Both the position numbers and the translations under genes were made by a program. This document shows, in pieces, positions 51,310 to 62,358 of a stretch of 64,000 bases of DNA. This DNA is from Neckera pumila (lineage: Eukaryota; Streptophyta; Bryopsida; Hypnales; Neckeraceae). Positions within the stretch are counted from its first letter, which is position 1; each line of letters starts with the position of its first letter. A model generated the notes under the pieces. The model searched no databases. It saw nothing but the letters and a program-made list of their open reading frames with translations, and was not told the origin of the DNA. Where the stretch lies: contig OZ018408.1 in NCBI GenBank assembly GCA_963969595.1, positions 6,073,823 through 6,137,822 on the forward strand, in the 5' to 3' direction.

Positions 51310-52593
51310 TGGCAACTGGGAGAGTTCCGAATGAAGGGAACCTTGTTGAAGACAAGTTCGGAGTCCGAAAAAGTTTCCAGTTGATCGGATGGGAGCCCTA
51401 ACTAATCTAGTCAATACCCATTCAAAAGACTTCACCAACATGCAGCAACCTTCGCCAAGGCGGGAGCAGTGCAAAGAAGGCGCGAAAGGCGAAGTAGTTA
51501 GTTAGGTTGTTTTTTATTAGGATTTGAATTTGAATCTGGAATGGATTTTCTGTACGTGGGGCCCGGATTCCAGATTCCGGATTTCTAGGAATTCCGGATT
51601 TTTAGGGATAGCTGAGGCCTGGACTTTCCGGGTGTTCCGGATGGTTCTCTGATTGGCTGTCCGGATTTCCAGGGGGCTTTTTGGCTTTTAGGGTGTTGAC
51701 TTTGGTTTTGTTTTGGATTTTTAAGGGTGGGCAAGTTAGTTGCCCCTCATTCCCTCCTAGTTGATATTCAATTGTATTTCATTCCCTTTTCGAAATCAGA
51801 GCCCTCAGGTATGCATTTTCATTTTATCAGTGTATCCGGATTGTGTTGACCAGTGGTCTGAGTGTTGGAAGGAAAGGACGGATGAGGAGGAATCCGGGTT
51901 TAGGAGAATACGGTCTAAGTCGGGAGTATGCTATTGTAATGTTGTTGGATTATTGACTTAGGAGCTGCGCATTGTGTCTTTAAATTACTACAAGAGTAGT
52001 CTGGATCTGAGAGTAGCGGGGAAGTGAGTCCGGTTATCAAGCCGTGCGGAGGTAAGCGCCCGCCCGAGGAAGTCCCCACTTGTCCGGAAGATCTGCCAAC
52101 CTTAGAAATTCATCTAACCTCTAGAAAGATCACACCTCCATGCTTATTCTTGACTCTGAGATCTATCGTTGTAGAAAGGGAGAGTGAAGTATTCTTGAGT
52201 GACCTGCTGTCCGGAGTTACCATCCGGAAGCTGTGAGGATTTGGATCTTCTCGTCTTGCTGCAATCTTTTGAATACTTGGGTGTTTTTATTTCTGTTTGT
52301 TAGAATTGTAGGAGAACAAAGGTGGTGAAGTCCCTACCCCCTTCAAAGATCAATGAGTGAACCCTCTGAAGGTAAAACAGAGGTATAGAAAACCGGATTG
52401 GAAGCAGAGACGTAAACCGGATTCCGGATAGTTTATGATCCGGATTGTGAAAGGATCCGGAAAAAGAGTAAGTAAGTGAGAAGAAAGAAAGATAGAAAAG
52501 CCGGATAGTTAGAACATACTACATAGAATCCGGAAATTCCCTGGGACGATATTTTGTGTTATCTTGGCACATTTTTGTGTTAAGGATACTTAC
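51310..52593. other. TCCGGAT-enriched intronic DNA
   Basis: No coding signal. The palindromic core TCCGGA, the heart of the neighbouring minisatellite, is scattered through this stretch far more often than chance would suggest (for example near 51580, 51640, 52410-52470 and 52530). It looks like drifted remains of a wider array, or an inserted element built from the same motif. Confidence 0.5.
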
Positions 52594-54307
52594 GCCTAGA
52601 TTACGCGTACGACAATGTGGATACAACAAACCATCGACCCAAAGATCGATGTTTGATGCACCCGATTCTCTTCTTTGAGGAAAATCGGACTTTGGTGTTT
52701 GATCATGGATCGCACGATTCCGAGAAATAAGCGGAGCATATTTTGCATTAATTGTCGCACTAATTTTGTAACCCAGATTTGCCATCACTGATCGATAGTT
52801 GAAGCAAAAATGACACTAACTTCCTGACTATCTAACTTCCTGACTTCCTAAGTAAGTTCTTGCTGGCAAGTTCTTTTTCAAACAGATCGTTGAATGGCAC
52901 ACTCATTCCCATGCATCAATCCGCTTGTATCTACAATAAATGCGTCAATTTCTCCTCCACCCATTGCGGCAACTTAACGTGAAATAATTTCTGAGACTAT
53001 CAATCACAGCTTGCATGCCCTCACTCTCTGTTAATTGCAATGTCACGTAATTAATCACAAGTTAAGCTGATGTGCAGAAACCACAACGAAGAAGAATGAA
53101 ACATGATTTATAAGAAACTTACAAAATAATCCAGTAGGCAATGAAGCATTTCACACATTAATACTCGGCACATATTTTTCCATTAAATCCATCAGCAGGC
53201 ACTCAAGACTTGAGTATAGGTTTAGCACTAAAGCTCTTGACATTAATTTCACAATACTTACAATTCATGGAAATCGGAAATATGAAAGAGAGGTTGTCAT
53301 AAAAAGTGTACTTACTTGCAAATGCCTTGAAGGACGGAAGGGCGGAGGATTCTGAAAGGACTATTTTAATGACCTGTTCTTGAAAGAATATTGAAATGGA
53401 CTTATGGAGAAAAGGTTTCAACAGAATGGATGCTAAAAAGGACTTATTCTCTGCAATAAGGCTCAAAGCCAAAAAATCAGGAGGAAGGCTGGAAAAGTTC
53501 TAATTCTCAGAGACGAACTCAGGACTGTAAAGTGACCAGCATTGACACCGTGGAGCTGTGAAAGATGGAACTCCTGCCGAAAAATGATTCCCGCCAAAAC
53601 GGAAGAGATGATTGGGATTCGAAATCATTGCCTCCAGTAGCCCATACTGAAACTTCCAATATCAGCCACTTGATTTTGAACCTCAACAGTGATCATAGCC
53701 GTTCTTAATGCGCGCCTACTTTTAGCCAACTGCCCAGGCGCTCAACTTCCCCCCTTTCGATCAAAGGCAAGCGGCCCTACAGAGGCCTGCTATTTTTCCT
53801 AATGTTACGAATTGTAGGAGGTACGTGACATTCCACTTATCCTATCAAAAGTTATTGATGGATGAAGTTTGACCGCTAATTGGTGTTCAAAACTTCATCC
53901 ATTGATTACTCCTAATCTTAAATTGATAATTAACTTTTAATTTTGCTTTTGAGACCTAGGTTACTTCTAGTTAACACTTCCTAATTTAACTCTTCTTGGT
54001 TATCTTCTAATCACTTTTCATCCAAATTAGGTCCTAAACTTCATCCCTCCATTTCTCACTCCTTTTAACTCCAAGTCCTAAATGTGAGATGATTTTGGAA
54101 ACTAAGCTTAATCTACAGATTTTTAAATCTATATTTGAGAAAAGATCTAGTCTTCATACTCTGAATTAGTCTTGAACTTCGGCTAAGTGTAAAAAATGTT
54201 AAATCTAAATAATTAAAAAGAAGGGGAATAGTTTAGTAAATTACCTCAAATTGCCCTTCATCCGCTATGTTGTAAAGAATTTCCTTGAGATATTCACGGT
54301 CCGCCAT

Positions 54308-55380
54308 TCTCAAATGCTATCTTGGAATATTGCTCACCGCTTGAAGATAGGTGTTTAACACAAATTTTCTAATTTCTTCCTACTTTTTCTTTCTACTTCT
54401 ACTCCTTCCTTTTCTTTTAGGACTATTCTACTTCAATTATTTAAATATCCCAAAGGTTGACTAGTCTTGGAATAAATAATTGAAGTCAACTTCTAAACAA
54501 TAATTGACTTTTCAACCCCTATCTTATCTTGGTCAATTATTATTCTATCCAAGTTTTGATGGTTCTAAGTGTTTTTCTTAGGTTTCCAACTGATCCTATC
54601 TCTTCCTAAATTCCCTTCCAACTCCTAAATTGTCCTTCATCTCTCTCAATTTTCAATGTGGTTTTGAAAGTCCTAAGTGTCTTATTTCCTATGGTTTTTG
54701 AGCCTCTTTTGGTAATAGAAATATTGCCAATTGAGTTTCTTTAGCCCTCCATCCATTCTACTAGTTTCTACTTGCTAATTTTTTATCCCTAATACATACA
54801 CTCTTTGGGGCAATAGAATGCAAAGTGGTTTTTGTTTTTATAGAATTATTTTGGAACAAATTTTTATTGGTGGCCAAAATCCGAATTTTTATAACGAGCT
54901 TGGACTTCCTGAAGCTTCACGCCTGGAGTGTCGCCCTCCTTGCTGCCTCCCAACTGTCGCCCTCCTTGCGGCCTCCCAACTGTCGCCATGTGGCGTGGGC
55001 AGGTTGGTCGGACCCTGGGGGAATGACGGGGCGCCTTGGGGAGTGCTGCTTTGATTATGTAGTTTCTTGCTGGTCTCGGGCCTGTTCTGGACCCGGCTTG
55101 GTTTGGACCTCCGGCTTGATCTGATTTCTTGTTTTGGACTCAATTGTTGGGAGTTGGCCGTCCGCCAATTCTGACTTTTTTGGAGGATTTTCAACACTAA
55201 ACTTGATTTTTTCCCTTACCGGCTAAATGAAAGGAAAATAAAAAGAACATGGTCACATGGATGTTTTTCTTGGGGGCTTGAGCAGGAACTAGTGCACACC
55301 TAATTTTGGAGGCTAAACCTTGGAGAGAATTCCAAATATTTTGGAAACTAAACTTTGGGAGGCAATTTTGTAAGGAGGGC
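54308..55380. other. Gene-free stretch upstream of the transposase-like gene
   Basis: Possible promoter side of the gene starting at 54307. At 54929-54984 a GC-rich 26-27 bp unit (CGCCCTCCTTGCTGCCTCCC) is present twice in tandem. The frames at 54818-55124 come from this and have no domain. Confidence 0.45.
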
Positions 55381-57395
55381 AATAGCTTCGCCATAGTTTT
55401 GCTAACACTTAAAATTCTAAGATAAATGGGCTATAGCTTTGCCGTATTTTGCTAGTACCCAAAATTCTAAGAAAATCCAAATCAAGTGAAGTCAAAGTTT
55501 TGCCGTCTTTTTGTTAACGCCAAAAATCCTAAGAAAAATGGACTATAGCTTTGCCATATTTTGCTAATATTTAAAACTCTAAAGGAATTCACACTAAGTG
55601 AAGTCAAAGCTTCGCCGTATGTAAAGTTTTGCAAGAAACTTAGAACAACTTAAGACAAAAGTTGGTTAGTACAACTCTACAAAGGCGAAAAGACAAGCAC
55701 AACTAACACGGGGTAAGTACAGATGATTAGTAGAGGCTAAAACTCAAACACACGTTAATCAAGATGGATTAGAACACAAATTTCTCAAAAAACACACTAG
55801 AATGCCCTTGAAAACGGCATACCCCCAGGTATGGAGGAGAGGATCTAGGATTAGTACAAAGGTTAGTGAAAACAAACTTCAAGTTGCTAGAACAAAAGGC
55901 CAAGTTAGTATTTTAGTCAAAAATCCAAAAACCAAGACAAACTTTGAAGGGACTCCAATGTCCTTCAAAGAAAGCTTGAAAATTAGCAACAATGGAGCTT
56001 AAAATGCTCCAAAAATACACGTTTACAACTTTTGGCTCAAAAATGGTCAAAAAAGTCCAAACAAATAGACCAACGTGTCTTGAAAGCCAAAATAATGGCC
56101 CAAGGGGTGTTTGTGAGAAAAAATGTGAGCCCTTTATATACACTTTCAAGGGTGCTCACCCCCCTCTCTTTTCCTACTAGTAAACTAATCACTTGAGATT
56201 TTCATCCTAATCTTCTAATTTTTTATTTTTACATTGGACCAAACTTCTAATTTTTGAAGAACAATTCCAAATCACAAATGGATTGCGCCATTAGCTTCAA
56301 AAGGCCATTTTTAGTCCAAAGATTTTCCAACCCCCTAATTTGACCTCAAAAACGCAATAATACTTAGCGCTAATTAAACACCAAAAAGGGATAAAAATCT
56401 AGTCTTTGGAGTTTGACTTTTCTAAGAAAAATGACTAGCCTAAGTTCTTTAGAAGGTCTAAGGGAGTAAAAAAAAGACCCAACTTTGACCCCATTCCAAT
56501 TTTGTGTGCTCCTAGGACGCAGGTCAATTCCACTGGATTCTTCAAATTTGGCAATTGTCGGAGAATCTTGCCGGTTTGGGCACTTCTGGCTATCAAAATG
56601 TCTTGGAACTTGTTGAAGCATCTTATTAGCAAAAAACAAGCTAGTATAATTTTTAGTGAGATTTTATCACAACCTGGGTAATTTACAAGAATTTCCCGTC
56701 TAAGGTTTGGGCAGTTGACCATTTGGAAAGGCATTTTCTATAAGTCAAAAAATTTTGAATCTTTTTATGGAATCTCTCATGGAATTCCACAAAAGATGTG
56801 CAAATTTGTATTCTTACTTTGCACAAAGGTCATAGGAGAATCAAATCTTGTCTTCTCCTCATGAAATTGATAATTGAAGAATCTTTTGTGTAAGGGAGAA
56901 TCTTGAAAAATCTATTTTGTCGTTGACCTCCAAACATGATTTCCACCTAAAAACCACATATGCATCCCTAGATTCCTTCCAGGTCTCCTTCTTGCGATTG
57001 TAACTTCTGTAGGCCTAACAATTGGGGTTTCTGTTATTTCTTCAATAGAATGGAGAAAGTGAAACCTATTGTTGGGAATGGACATATAATCTCAACAATA
57101 TTCCCTCAGACCAAATCTAGACTCAGGATGTCACATACACTGTAAGTTTGGCGATTCTAACCCTATTTATTATAAGCCCGTCTAATTACGTGAAATCTCA
57201 GTTTATACCTATTTACAAATGGGAATTGGATTTAGTTGAGGGCAACTTACTGTTAAGGGACCAAATGCTATATTGGTATATGACACACCTATTTTGGTCT
57301 TATACTCTTTTTTTTTTGTAACTAAAAGTACATTCAAATTTACTATAAATGACAAAAAGAAAATAGTGAGTCCCGGGTGACGAATCAGGACTTTA
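55381..57395 (+). repeat. Dispersed repeat H, copy 3 (forward, uninterrupted)
   Basis: About 2.0 kb. It begins with a tandem array at 55381-55640 (unit of about 55-58 bp with AGCTTTGCCGTATTTTGCTA) and continues to about 57395. Its reverse complement matches H copy 2 block by block on both sides of the 8.3-kb nested insertion, so it represents the empty site. No protein-coding frame was recognised; it may be a large LTR or another non-autonomous element, but I could not find its termini. Confidence 0.75.
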
Positions 57396-57946
57396 CAATC
57401 AGCCAAGGTCTCCCAAAAACTCATACCAACCCAAGGTCTCCCAAAAACTCAAACCAACCCAAAGTCTCCCAAAAACTCAAACCAGCCAGGGTCCCCCAAA
57501 ATTTGAACCAACCATGTCAACCAAGGCCCGAACTGGATCACCGAATTAGGTCTGGCCAACCATGCCGCGACACATGGACCACCAGCAGAGGTCGTGACGG
57601 GGCGTGCAAAGGGGTCCGACCATTTAGGCTATGACATGTGACACCGCAAGGTGGAGGGCTGCTGCTCCATTGTGTACTACTGCTCCATGTGTACTAGCTG
57701 TTCCATTTTGTATTCGGTGCTCCAACTGTGTAAATGGTTGTGAACTAGACTAATTTGCGGCCTTGGCCAAAATATGGATTTTTGTGTTGGAACTTAAAAG
57801 TTGGAGGCTAAAAAAAACTCATCCTATAAGGGTCCCAAAAAACATTTGGCATTCTAGAAAGGTAGAAATGTTGCTTTAGTCAATTAGAATTAACAAATAG
57901 AGATAAGAGTTACGAAAAGGAAACATGATAGGATAGGAAGGAAAAT
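57396..57946. other. Gene-free stretch with short tandem repeats
   Basis: At about 57401-57517 a unit of about 30 bp, AAGGTCTCCCAAAAACTCAA, occurs four times. At about 57660-57730 TGCTCCATTGTGTAC-like words repeat three or four times. No gene. Confidence 0.7.
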
Positions 57947-58398
57947 TGTCAGGGTTCCGACTGGGTTCCGAAGTTACTGTCGATGCTTCCCAATGAATGC
58001 GAGGTTTCGAGCGCTGGGACCCATGTACAAAAGTCGCTGCTCCCCAAGCTTCGAAGTATCCGCCTAACCTTCCGCTCATGCTGACTCCTACATCACTTAG
58101 TCCGAGCCCTGTGCTGACATCCCGATCATCATCCCTGTAGCTGCACAATCAACCCGAATCCCAAACACCCGGAAACCATGGAAACCTCAACATGACTCAC
58201 AAAGCACGCAGCTGGGAAACGGTGGGCCATCTTGGCGCTGTATTGAAAAAATGTCAAGTGAGGGACAACGCCCCCCTCCCTGGGCTTTAAACCATCTTAT
58301 TGTAACTGTCAGGTAACTGCTGCGAAGTAATCCCTTCTCCCCGGTTGTGCTCCGTTCTCTTTGGACTTCCGCCCAGTGGGAACAATGGAATAGTGACA
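57947..58398 (-). repeat. 3' LTR of the Ty3/gypsy element
   Basis: 452 bp. On the sense strand it starts TGTCACTATTCC and ends CCCTGACA (TG...CA). It aligns without gaps to the other LTR, with about 15 substitutions counted by eye (roughly 3%). Confidence 0.95.
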
Positions 58399-60020
58399 TT
58401 ACTCCCCCCTTCAAGCGCATGAATTCCATGTGTTCCGTAATCTCGTCCCGGTGCGTCAGGATGGAGCTGATGGAATTCAGCCACCGCATCAGGAGCATTC
58501 CGTAGATACCCGACAGGTTCCCAAGAATTTTCTTTAGGGCCATATCCCTCCCAGGCGACGAGGTACTGTAACTTTTTCCATCGTCCGGTCAGTCGTGAGT
58601 CTAGAATGCTTTTGACTTCCCATTCTAGGTCGCCTTCTGGGGTAATCACTGGCAGAGGTGGACGCTGTTTGCGCCCTGCAATGGTGTCAGGACGGTACTT
58701 TTCCAGCAAGGCTACGTGGAAGACGTCGTGAATTCTCAGAGTTTTCAGTAATTTCAATCTGTATACCAAATCAGATATTTTGGAGGTGATCAAGAACGGT
58801 CCCAGGAATTTCGAGGCCAACTTCTTACTGGGCGTTGTTGTAGTAATGTTGTCGTGACGGAGTAACACCTTCTCCCCTACTTGGAACGAAGGCTGAAGCT
58901 GCATGTTGCGGTCATAGTGGCGCTTTGCCTGATCCCCTGTTATGTTTATCATAGTTTTAATCTCTTCATGTATCTCCTTTAGAAGCCGAACTCTGGCCTC
59001 CGCTGCAGATACATTTGAATCCGAAGGCATGGTAAATGACAGCGCTGGGTGATAACCGTAAGTAGAATAGAAAGGAGTGTAACCTGTGGTTGAATGGAGT
59101 GAGTTGTTGTAAGAGAACTCTGCAATTGGAAGTAGATCGAACCAATCATCCTGTCGTCTAGTTGTAAACATGCGTAGAAACTGCTCCAAAACCTGATTAA
59201 CACGCTCTGGTTGGCCATCCGATTGTGGATGGAAAGCCGTTGTAGAAGATGTACGGATGCGGAGGAGTTCATTGAGCCGTTTCATAAATCTGGAGACAAA
59301 CACTAAACCCCGGTCCAATATAATTTTGTCGGGTAGCCCACGATGTTTCCATACATGGTGGAGATATAACGTGGCTGTTGCGGAGGAGTCAATTGTTTTG
59401 TTCGTGGCAATAAAATGCCCGAGCTTGGTGTTTTTGTCCACCACCACCATGATCGAGTCGAAGCCACCGCTGTTTGGTAATTTAACCACAAAGTCGACCG
59501 TAACCCGCTTCCACGGTGCTTCGGCTGCCGAAATGGGTTGTAGCAATCCATAACGGGCATGATGTGTCGGTTTTGATCGTTGGCATACGTCGCAGTCGTC
59601 AACATATCAGTGGACATACTTACGAAAAGTAGGCCAATAAAACGTCCTTGCCACCAAGTCAACCGTTTTAGCTCGACCTTGATGTCTTGCTGCAGGGGCA
59701 TCATGCCTGGAACATAGTATTTGTCGATGCACGTCTTCATCGTCCAGTACCACAACTGTATCTCGGAAATAGAGGAGGCCATTATCAAATTTGTACTCTT
59801 GAAAACGACGGCGAATGTCCGCCGGAGCTCGGTCAGGGCTGTTCATGAAGAATGCCAATATAGGCTTGAGGGTAGTGTCCTCATGTATTAATAATTTAAT
59901 ACGTTCAATGATTTGAGTGTCAGTCCATACCGGGGTAATGTCTTCCATGGCTGCTAACCGTAGCAATGGTTTAGTCTCATGCTGAGATTCCCGTAGAAAA
60001 TTTGGATGTCTTGACAACAT
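58287..60020 (-). pseudogene. pol: Integrase with C-terminal chromodomain
   Basis: The zinc-binding N-terminus has ARHQGRAKTVD and CDVCQRSKP, with one TGA stop between (near 59605). The catalytic core has all three acidic residues: D in RVTVDFV (about 59495), D in IILDRG (59315) and E in GQPERVNQV (59207). The C-terminus has a chromodomain at about 58461-58625 (YLVAWEGYGPKENSWEP), thought to direct integration to marked chromatin. The frame continues through the polypurine tract and ends 112 bases inside the 3' LTR. Confidence 0.92.
58399..58412 (-). other. Polypurine tract
   Basis: The sense strand reads GAAGGGGGGAGTAA directly before the 3' LTR, as expected for plus-strand priming. It lies inside the still-open integrase frame. 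Confidence 0.85.
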
Positions 60021-60455
60021 ATCTGCTCGACCGTTTAATGCCCCCAGTCGATGATGGATAACAAAATTAAATGCCGAGAGTTGCTTGGACCACCGAGCTT
60101 GTCGACGATTTAGCTGTTTGGTTGATAGAAATTGTTCCAGGTTTTTGTGATCGGAAATGACTTGGATTTGATGAGGTGAGCCTTCTAAGTAAACTCGCCA
60201 TTCTTAGAATGCTAGCACGATGCTTAACAATTCTTTGTCATAAATGTCGTAGTTTTGTTCAGGAGGTTGCATTTTGGAACTCCTATAAGCGCATGGGTGT
60301 AGGTGACCATCTGCCCCGCGCTGTGATAAAATAGCTCCTGTGGCATTGTCGAACGCATCCGTTTCAACGACAAACGGTTTCTCAAAATCCGGGTGAATTA
60401 ATACCGGTGCCTTTGTGAACCGAGAGCGTAATTCTTGGAAAGCTTCGTGTACCAA
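60021..60455 (-). pseudogene. pol: RNase H domain
   Basis: Contains FVVETDAFDNATGAILSQ, YDIYDKELLSIV and, after a stop at about 60204, VISDHKNLEQFLST, RRQARWSKQLSAFNF and NGRADMLSR. Removes RNA from the RNA-DNA hybrid during reverse transcription. Confidence 0.9.
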
Positions 60456-60461
60456 AGGGGT

Positions 60462-61433
60462 CTATTTGAATCTTTGGTTTTTTCGGGTCAATGTGGTAAG
60501 AGGAACCATGATCCGGGAATAATCCTCAATAAAACGGCGGTAGAAATTCGCGAATCCCAAGAAGGCTTGAACCTCCTTCACTGATTTTGGTATCGACCAG
60601 TCTCGAATGGCAAGAACTTTGTCTTGGCACATTTGTAATCCTTTTTGGGAAACAATCATCCCCAAGAATTCCACAGAGTCTTTGTGAAAGTGGCATTTGG
60701 ACAATTTAACATAAAGTCCATGTCGATGTAGTCGTTGGAGAACTTCCCGAACAATAGAACGGTGTTCCTCTAAATCCTTCGAAAAAATAAGTATATCATC
60801 TAAGTAAATTACAACCGATATATCTAGGAGATCATAAAAAATATACTGCATATGAGCCTGGAATTGAGCTGGGGCATTGGTTAAGCCAAATGGCATGACT
60901 AAATACTCGAATAATCCATAACGGGTCTTAAATGCCGTTTTAAATTCATGGCCAATTGCCATATGCACTCGGTGATAGGCTTGTCTTATATCGAGTTTTG
61001 TAAATATTTTTGCTCCCGCTAGTCGATCAGTTAAATCAGAAATTAATGGAAGAGGATAGCGATTTCTTAGAGTAACCTGATTTAAGTTTCTGTAGTCGAC
61101 ACAAACTCGAATAGTCCCGTCTTTTTTCCTGGCAAAGACAATGGGCGCCGAGACCAGAGATTTGGAGCGGCGGATCCAGCCTTTGCCCAAATTTTCTTCA
61201 AGATAGCGTCGTAGTTCTTCTAACTCCACCGGGGACATAGGTCGCAAACCTGTATTACGAGGCTCCTGTCCCTCCTTAAATTCTATTTTCATATCAGATA
61301 TACCATTAAGGGGTAGTTCATTAGAAGCTTGTTCACTGAATACCTTCTTTAAATCTTCATACTCCACAGGAATCTGGTCATCTGGAGAGGGTTTAGTATT
61401 ACTGGTAATAACTAATTCCGATACTTCAAGCAC
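60462..61433 (-). pseudogene. pol: Reverse transcriptase domain
   Basis: An open stretch of 323 residues. It contains RVCVDYRNLNQVT, FTKLDIRQAYHRV, the polymerase site VIYLDDILIF (YLDD at about 60795-60806), KCHFHKDSVEFLG and QAFLGFANFYRRF. The domain itself is intact; it ends at a TAG where KW-T is expected in relatives. Confidence 0.93.
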
Positions 61434-61460
61434 ATATATCTCCGCTGCCTTCGCCGATAA

Positions 61461-62358
61461 TCAGAAGGCTGCCGCAGAAACGAAAGCATGCTTCGGAATC
61501 GCCAATTGAGGCTTTTCCACGCTGGTGCACCGGATTGGCAATGCTATCTTTGTGTCAGGAGCATGGCGGATTGCGTGGTAGGACCCTGGCGGGTTGCGAG
61601 CTCCCTGAGGTGAGCAGGCCCCTCCATTCTTCTCGCCGGGATCTTCATTACGAGCTCCCTGTTTTGATCGAGCCCGTCCGTTGCGACCTGCTAAGCAGAG
61701 CGGGTCAGTCTGCTCGCTGCCCCGTTCCTCCGCTGCCACTGCTGCTTGTCGTGTGGCCCGTTGCTGACAATGACCCCGTTCCTTAGGATGTTGTGGACGG
61801 AGTTGGTACTCCTGTTGGTGATTGCAGGCAATATTGACGATAGTGCGCAGAATCAAAAATCACATGGTTTCGGGCCCACCGAATGGTAGGATCATGGCGA
61901 ATAAGCTAAGGTGTTCCTAGAATACATGGGTAGCGACCGGTATTGGTGAGGTCAGCCATAACTGTTTCTTGGTGATTTCCCACCACCAACTCCACTGTCG
62001 CCTCATGGGTAATAAGTCCCGAGTTAATAACTCGGCCATCAATCACCCGAACTTCTCGTGGATGTAACTTGAGTTGCACCTTTGCTCCGCATTCTCGAGC
62101 AAAATCCGGGTGCATAAAGATCCCAGTTGCTCCCGAGTCCACTAAAGTGGTTGCAGGGAAGGAATCAATTTGAGCATCTACCGTCAAATGTGCTCCTGGC
62201 TCCGTGGTGGCTCGTACATAGTGAGGAGATATCACCCCGTCACCCCGTCCTCGTTGTGTCGCAGAGATGTCGTCAACTATGTCCCATTTTGAAATCGTAC
62301 TTGCTGCTGTCTGAGGCATACCCGGGTACCGAATGAACAGTTTTAGTCCCGGGGTCAT
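61461..62358 (-). pseudogene. pro: Aspartic protease and linker region
   Basis: The catalytic motif is VDSGATGIFM, with the downstream ILGTP flap-end motif at about 61910. It is followed by a stop, then a GC-rich linker (to about 61461) with little conservation. Retroviral-type proteases act as dimers to cut the polyprotein. Confidence 0.82.

Larger units (their letters stand above)
45649..54307 (-). pseudogene. Decayed multi-exon transposase-like gene, family unassigned
   Basis: Tentative exons: 54307-54245, 53373-53316, 52787-52594, 50756-49508, about 48165-48123, 47972-46925 and 46032-45649. The first four join in phase with good splice sites; the fifth does not fit the phase of its neighbours. 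The start MADREYLKEILYN leads to a Cys/His patch (GLLYPHCRTRN), then a long charged coiled coil in exon 4. Later come GAIYKRFKGAI, SISRKMLNLKLREYVG, a possible catalytic Asp in KLDKAEIIYG, a second in WHLAADMKTL followed by a Cys, and LHAFNRMIEKI with a possible Glu. The last exon has KRYGSLAVWSCQGMENSHH and TQHSGG. This order of motifs is like DDE-type transposases of large unclassified elements. Stops lie at 49545-49547 and 46940-46942 and frameshifts at about 47340 and 47155, so it is inactive. Terminal repeats were not found. Confidence 0.5.

Noticed and set aside
50899..51474. Long frame with Pro-Asp-Ser-Ile-Arg-Ile-type repeats, resembling a repeat protein
   Set aside because: It is the translation of the minisatellite; several frames are open at once because the unit lacks stops.
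51512..52319. Possible solo LTR starting TGTTTTTTATT and ending GAGAACA
   Set aside because: The flanking 5-mers do not match and there is no internal region or second copy in the window.
57876..58148. A 90-residue frame that recurs almost unchanged at 63531-63749
   Set aside because: Both lie in the LTRs; the repeat reflects LTR identity, not a duplicated gene.
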